A stretch of DNA of 64,000 nucleotides from Mucilaginibacter endophyticus (GTDB lineage: Bacteria; Bacteroidota; Bacteroidia; Sphingobacteriales; Sphingobacteriaceae): contig NZ_QPCG01000010.1 of the NCBI RefSeq assembly GCF_003351025.1, positions 62,001 through 126,000 on the forward strand. Reading direction: 5' to 3'. The translations under genes and the position numbers were made by a program. The notes under the pieces are model-generated. The model was given only the letters and a program-made list of their open reading frames with translations, had not been told where the DNA came from and did no database searches. Shown here in pieces: positions 63,994 through 64,000 of this stretch. Position 1 is the stretch's first letter, and each line of letters starts with the position of its first letter.

Positions 63994-64000
63994 AATGCTC

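Noticed and set aside
1..64000. CRISPR array, tRNA, rRNA or prophage
   Set aside because: I looked for regularly spaced repeats, cloverleaf arms and phage structural genes and found none; the only mobile element seen is the IS3 copy.

Overview
The window looks like chromosomal DNA of a soil- or plant-associated Bacteroidota, most likely Sphingobacteriaceae (Mucilaginibacter/Pedobacter type). The evidence is a SusC/SusD pair behind an ECF sigma/FecR switch, a beta-propeller sensor kinase, DUF4369-TlpA thioredoxins, many lipoproteins, moderate A+T content, and promoters with the Bacteroidota -7 box TAnnTTTG. I see no rRNA, tRNA, CRISPR array or phage. It is an accessory region: short operons mixed with many broken genes.

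Layout. 10-1612: an IS3-family element with recognisable ends, inserted in a decayed RelE/HigB-like toxin gene. 2127-9490: alpha/beta hydrolase, SGNH hydrolase with fascin-like repeats, GH81 remnant, Lipoprotein_15 protein, NmrA-like reductase, an SDR gene with a nonsense codon, and an HxlR regulator. 10799-21925: a complete polysaccharide utilisation locus (sigma, FecR, STN-type SusC, SusD, two surface lipoproteins, GH43) that I infer acts on beta-1,3-galactan-like glycans. 22824-24868: an OmpR-type two-component pair. 25237-27112: ketopantoate-reductase-like protein and a MarR-GNAT fusion. 27.3-30.0 kb: a gene graveyard. 30171-37319: AraC regulator, cupin dioxygenase-like protein, two thioredoxin-like proteins, two small proteins and a di-haem peroxidase. 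37663-47630: hydrolases, SDR, GH99-like lipoprotein with a beta-gamma-crystallin domain, a tandem Crp/Fnr pair, and a three-gene TlpA/hydroxyacid dehydrogenase/amidohydrolase cluster. 48088-54559: ICMT-like membrane protein, propeller sensor kinase plus LuxR-type regulator, an unknown protein and a glycosyltransferase. 55311-57778: nitroreductase/SDR/polysaccharide deacetylase operon. 58000-63993: esterase, outer-membrane barrel, condensation-like acyltransferase, several pseudogenes and a SnoaL-like protein.

Two small regulons emerge from reading the non-coding DNA. (1) A 37-bp tripartite element (GTTAACACT, 1 nt, TTTAACACT, 12 nt, GTTAAC) occurs four times (22745-22781, 29905-29941, 32108-32144, 60061-60097). 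Each copy lies 21-22 nt before a TAnnTTTG-like box. One copy abuts the two-component pair at 22824-24868, whose OmpR-family regulator is the natural candidate to bind it. (2) Paired CTTGC-N5-GCAAG palindromes, 37 bp apart with the -7 box between them, precede both the SDR pseudogene next to the HxlR gene and the distant nitroreductase operon that carries an intact SDR paralogue. This suggests one HxlR repressor controls both loci.

Many genes are freshly broken: SDR, IS3 orfA, toxin, GH81, Crp/Fnr, TetR, a hydrolase copy and an outer-membrane protein. The window is therefore an actively eroding accessory region. Sequencing error remains a possible cause for the single-base lesions.
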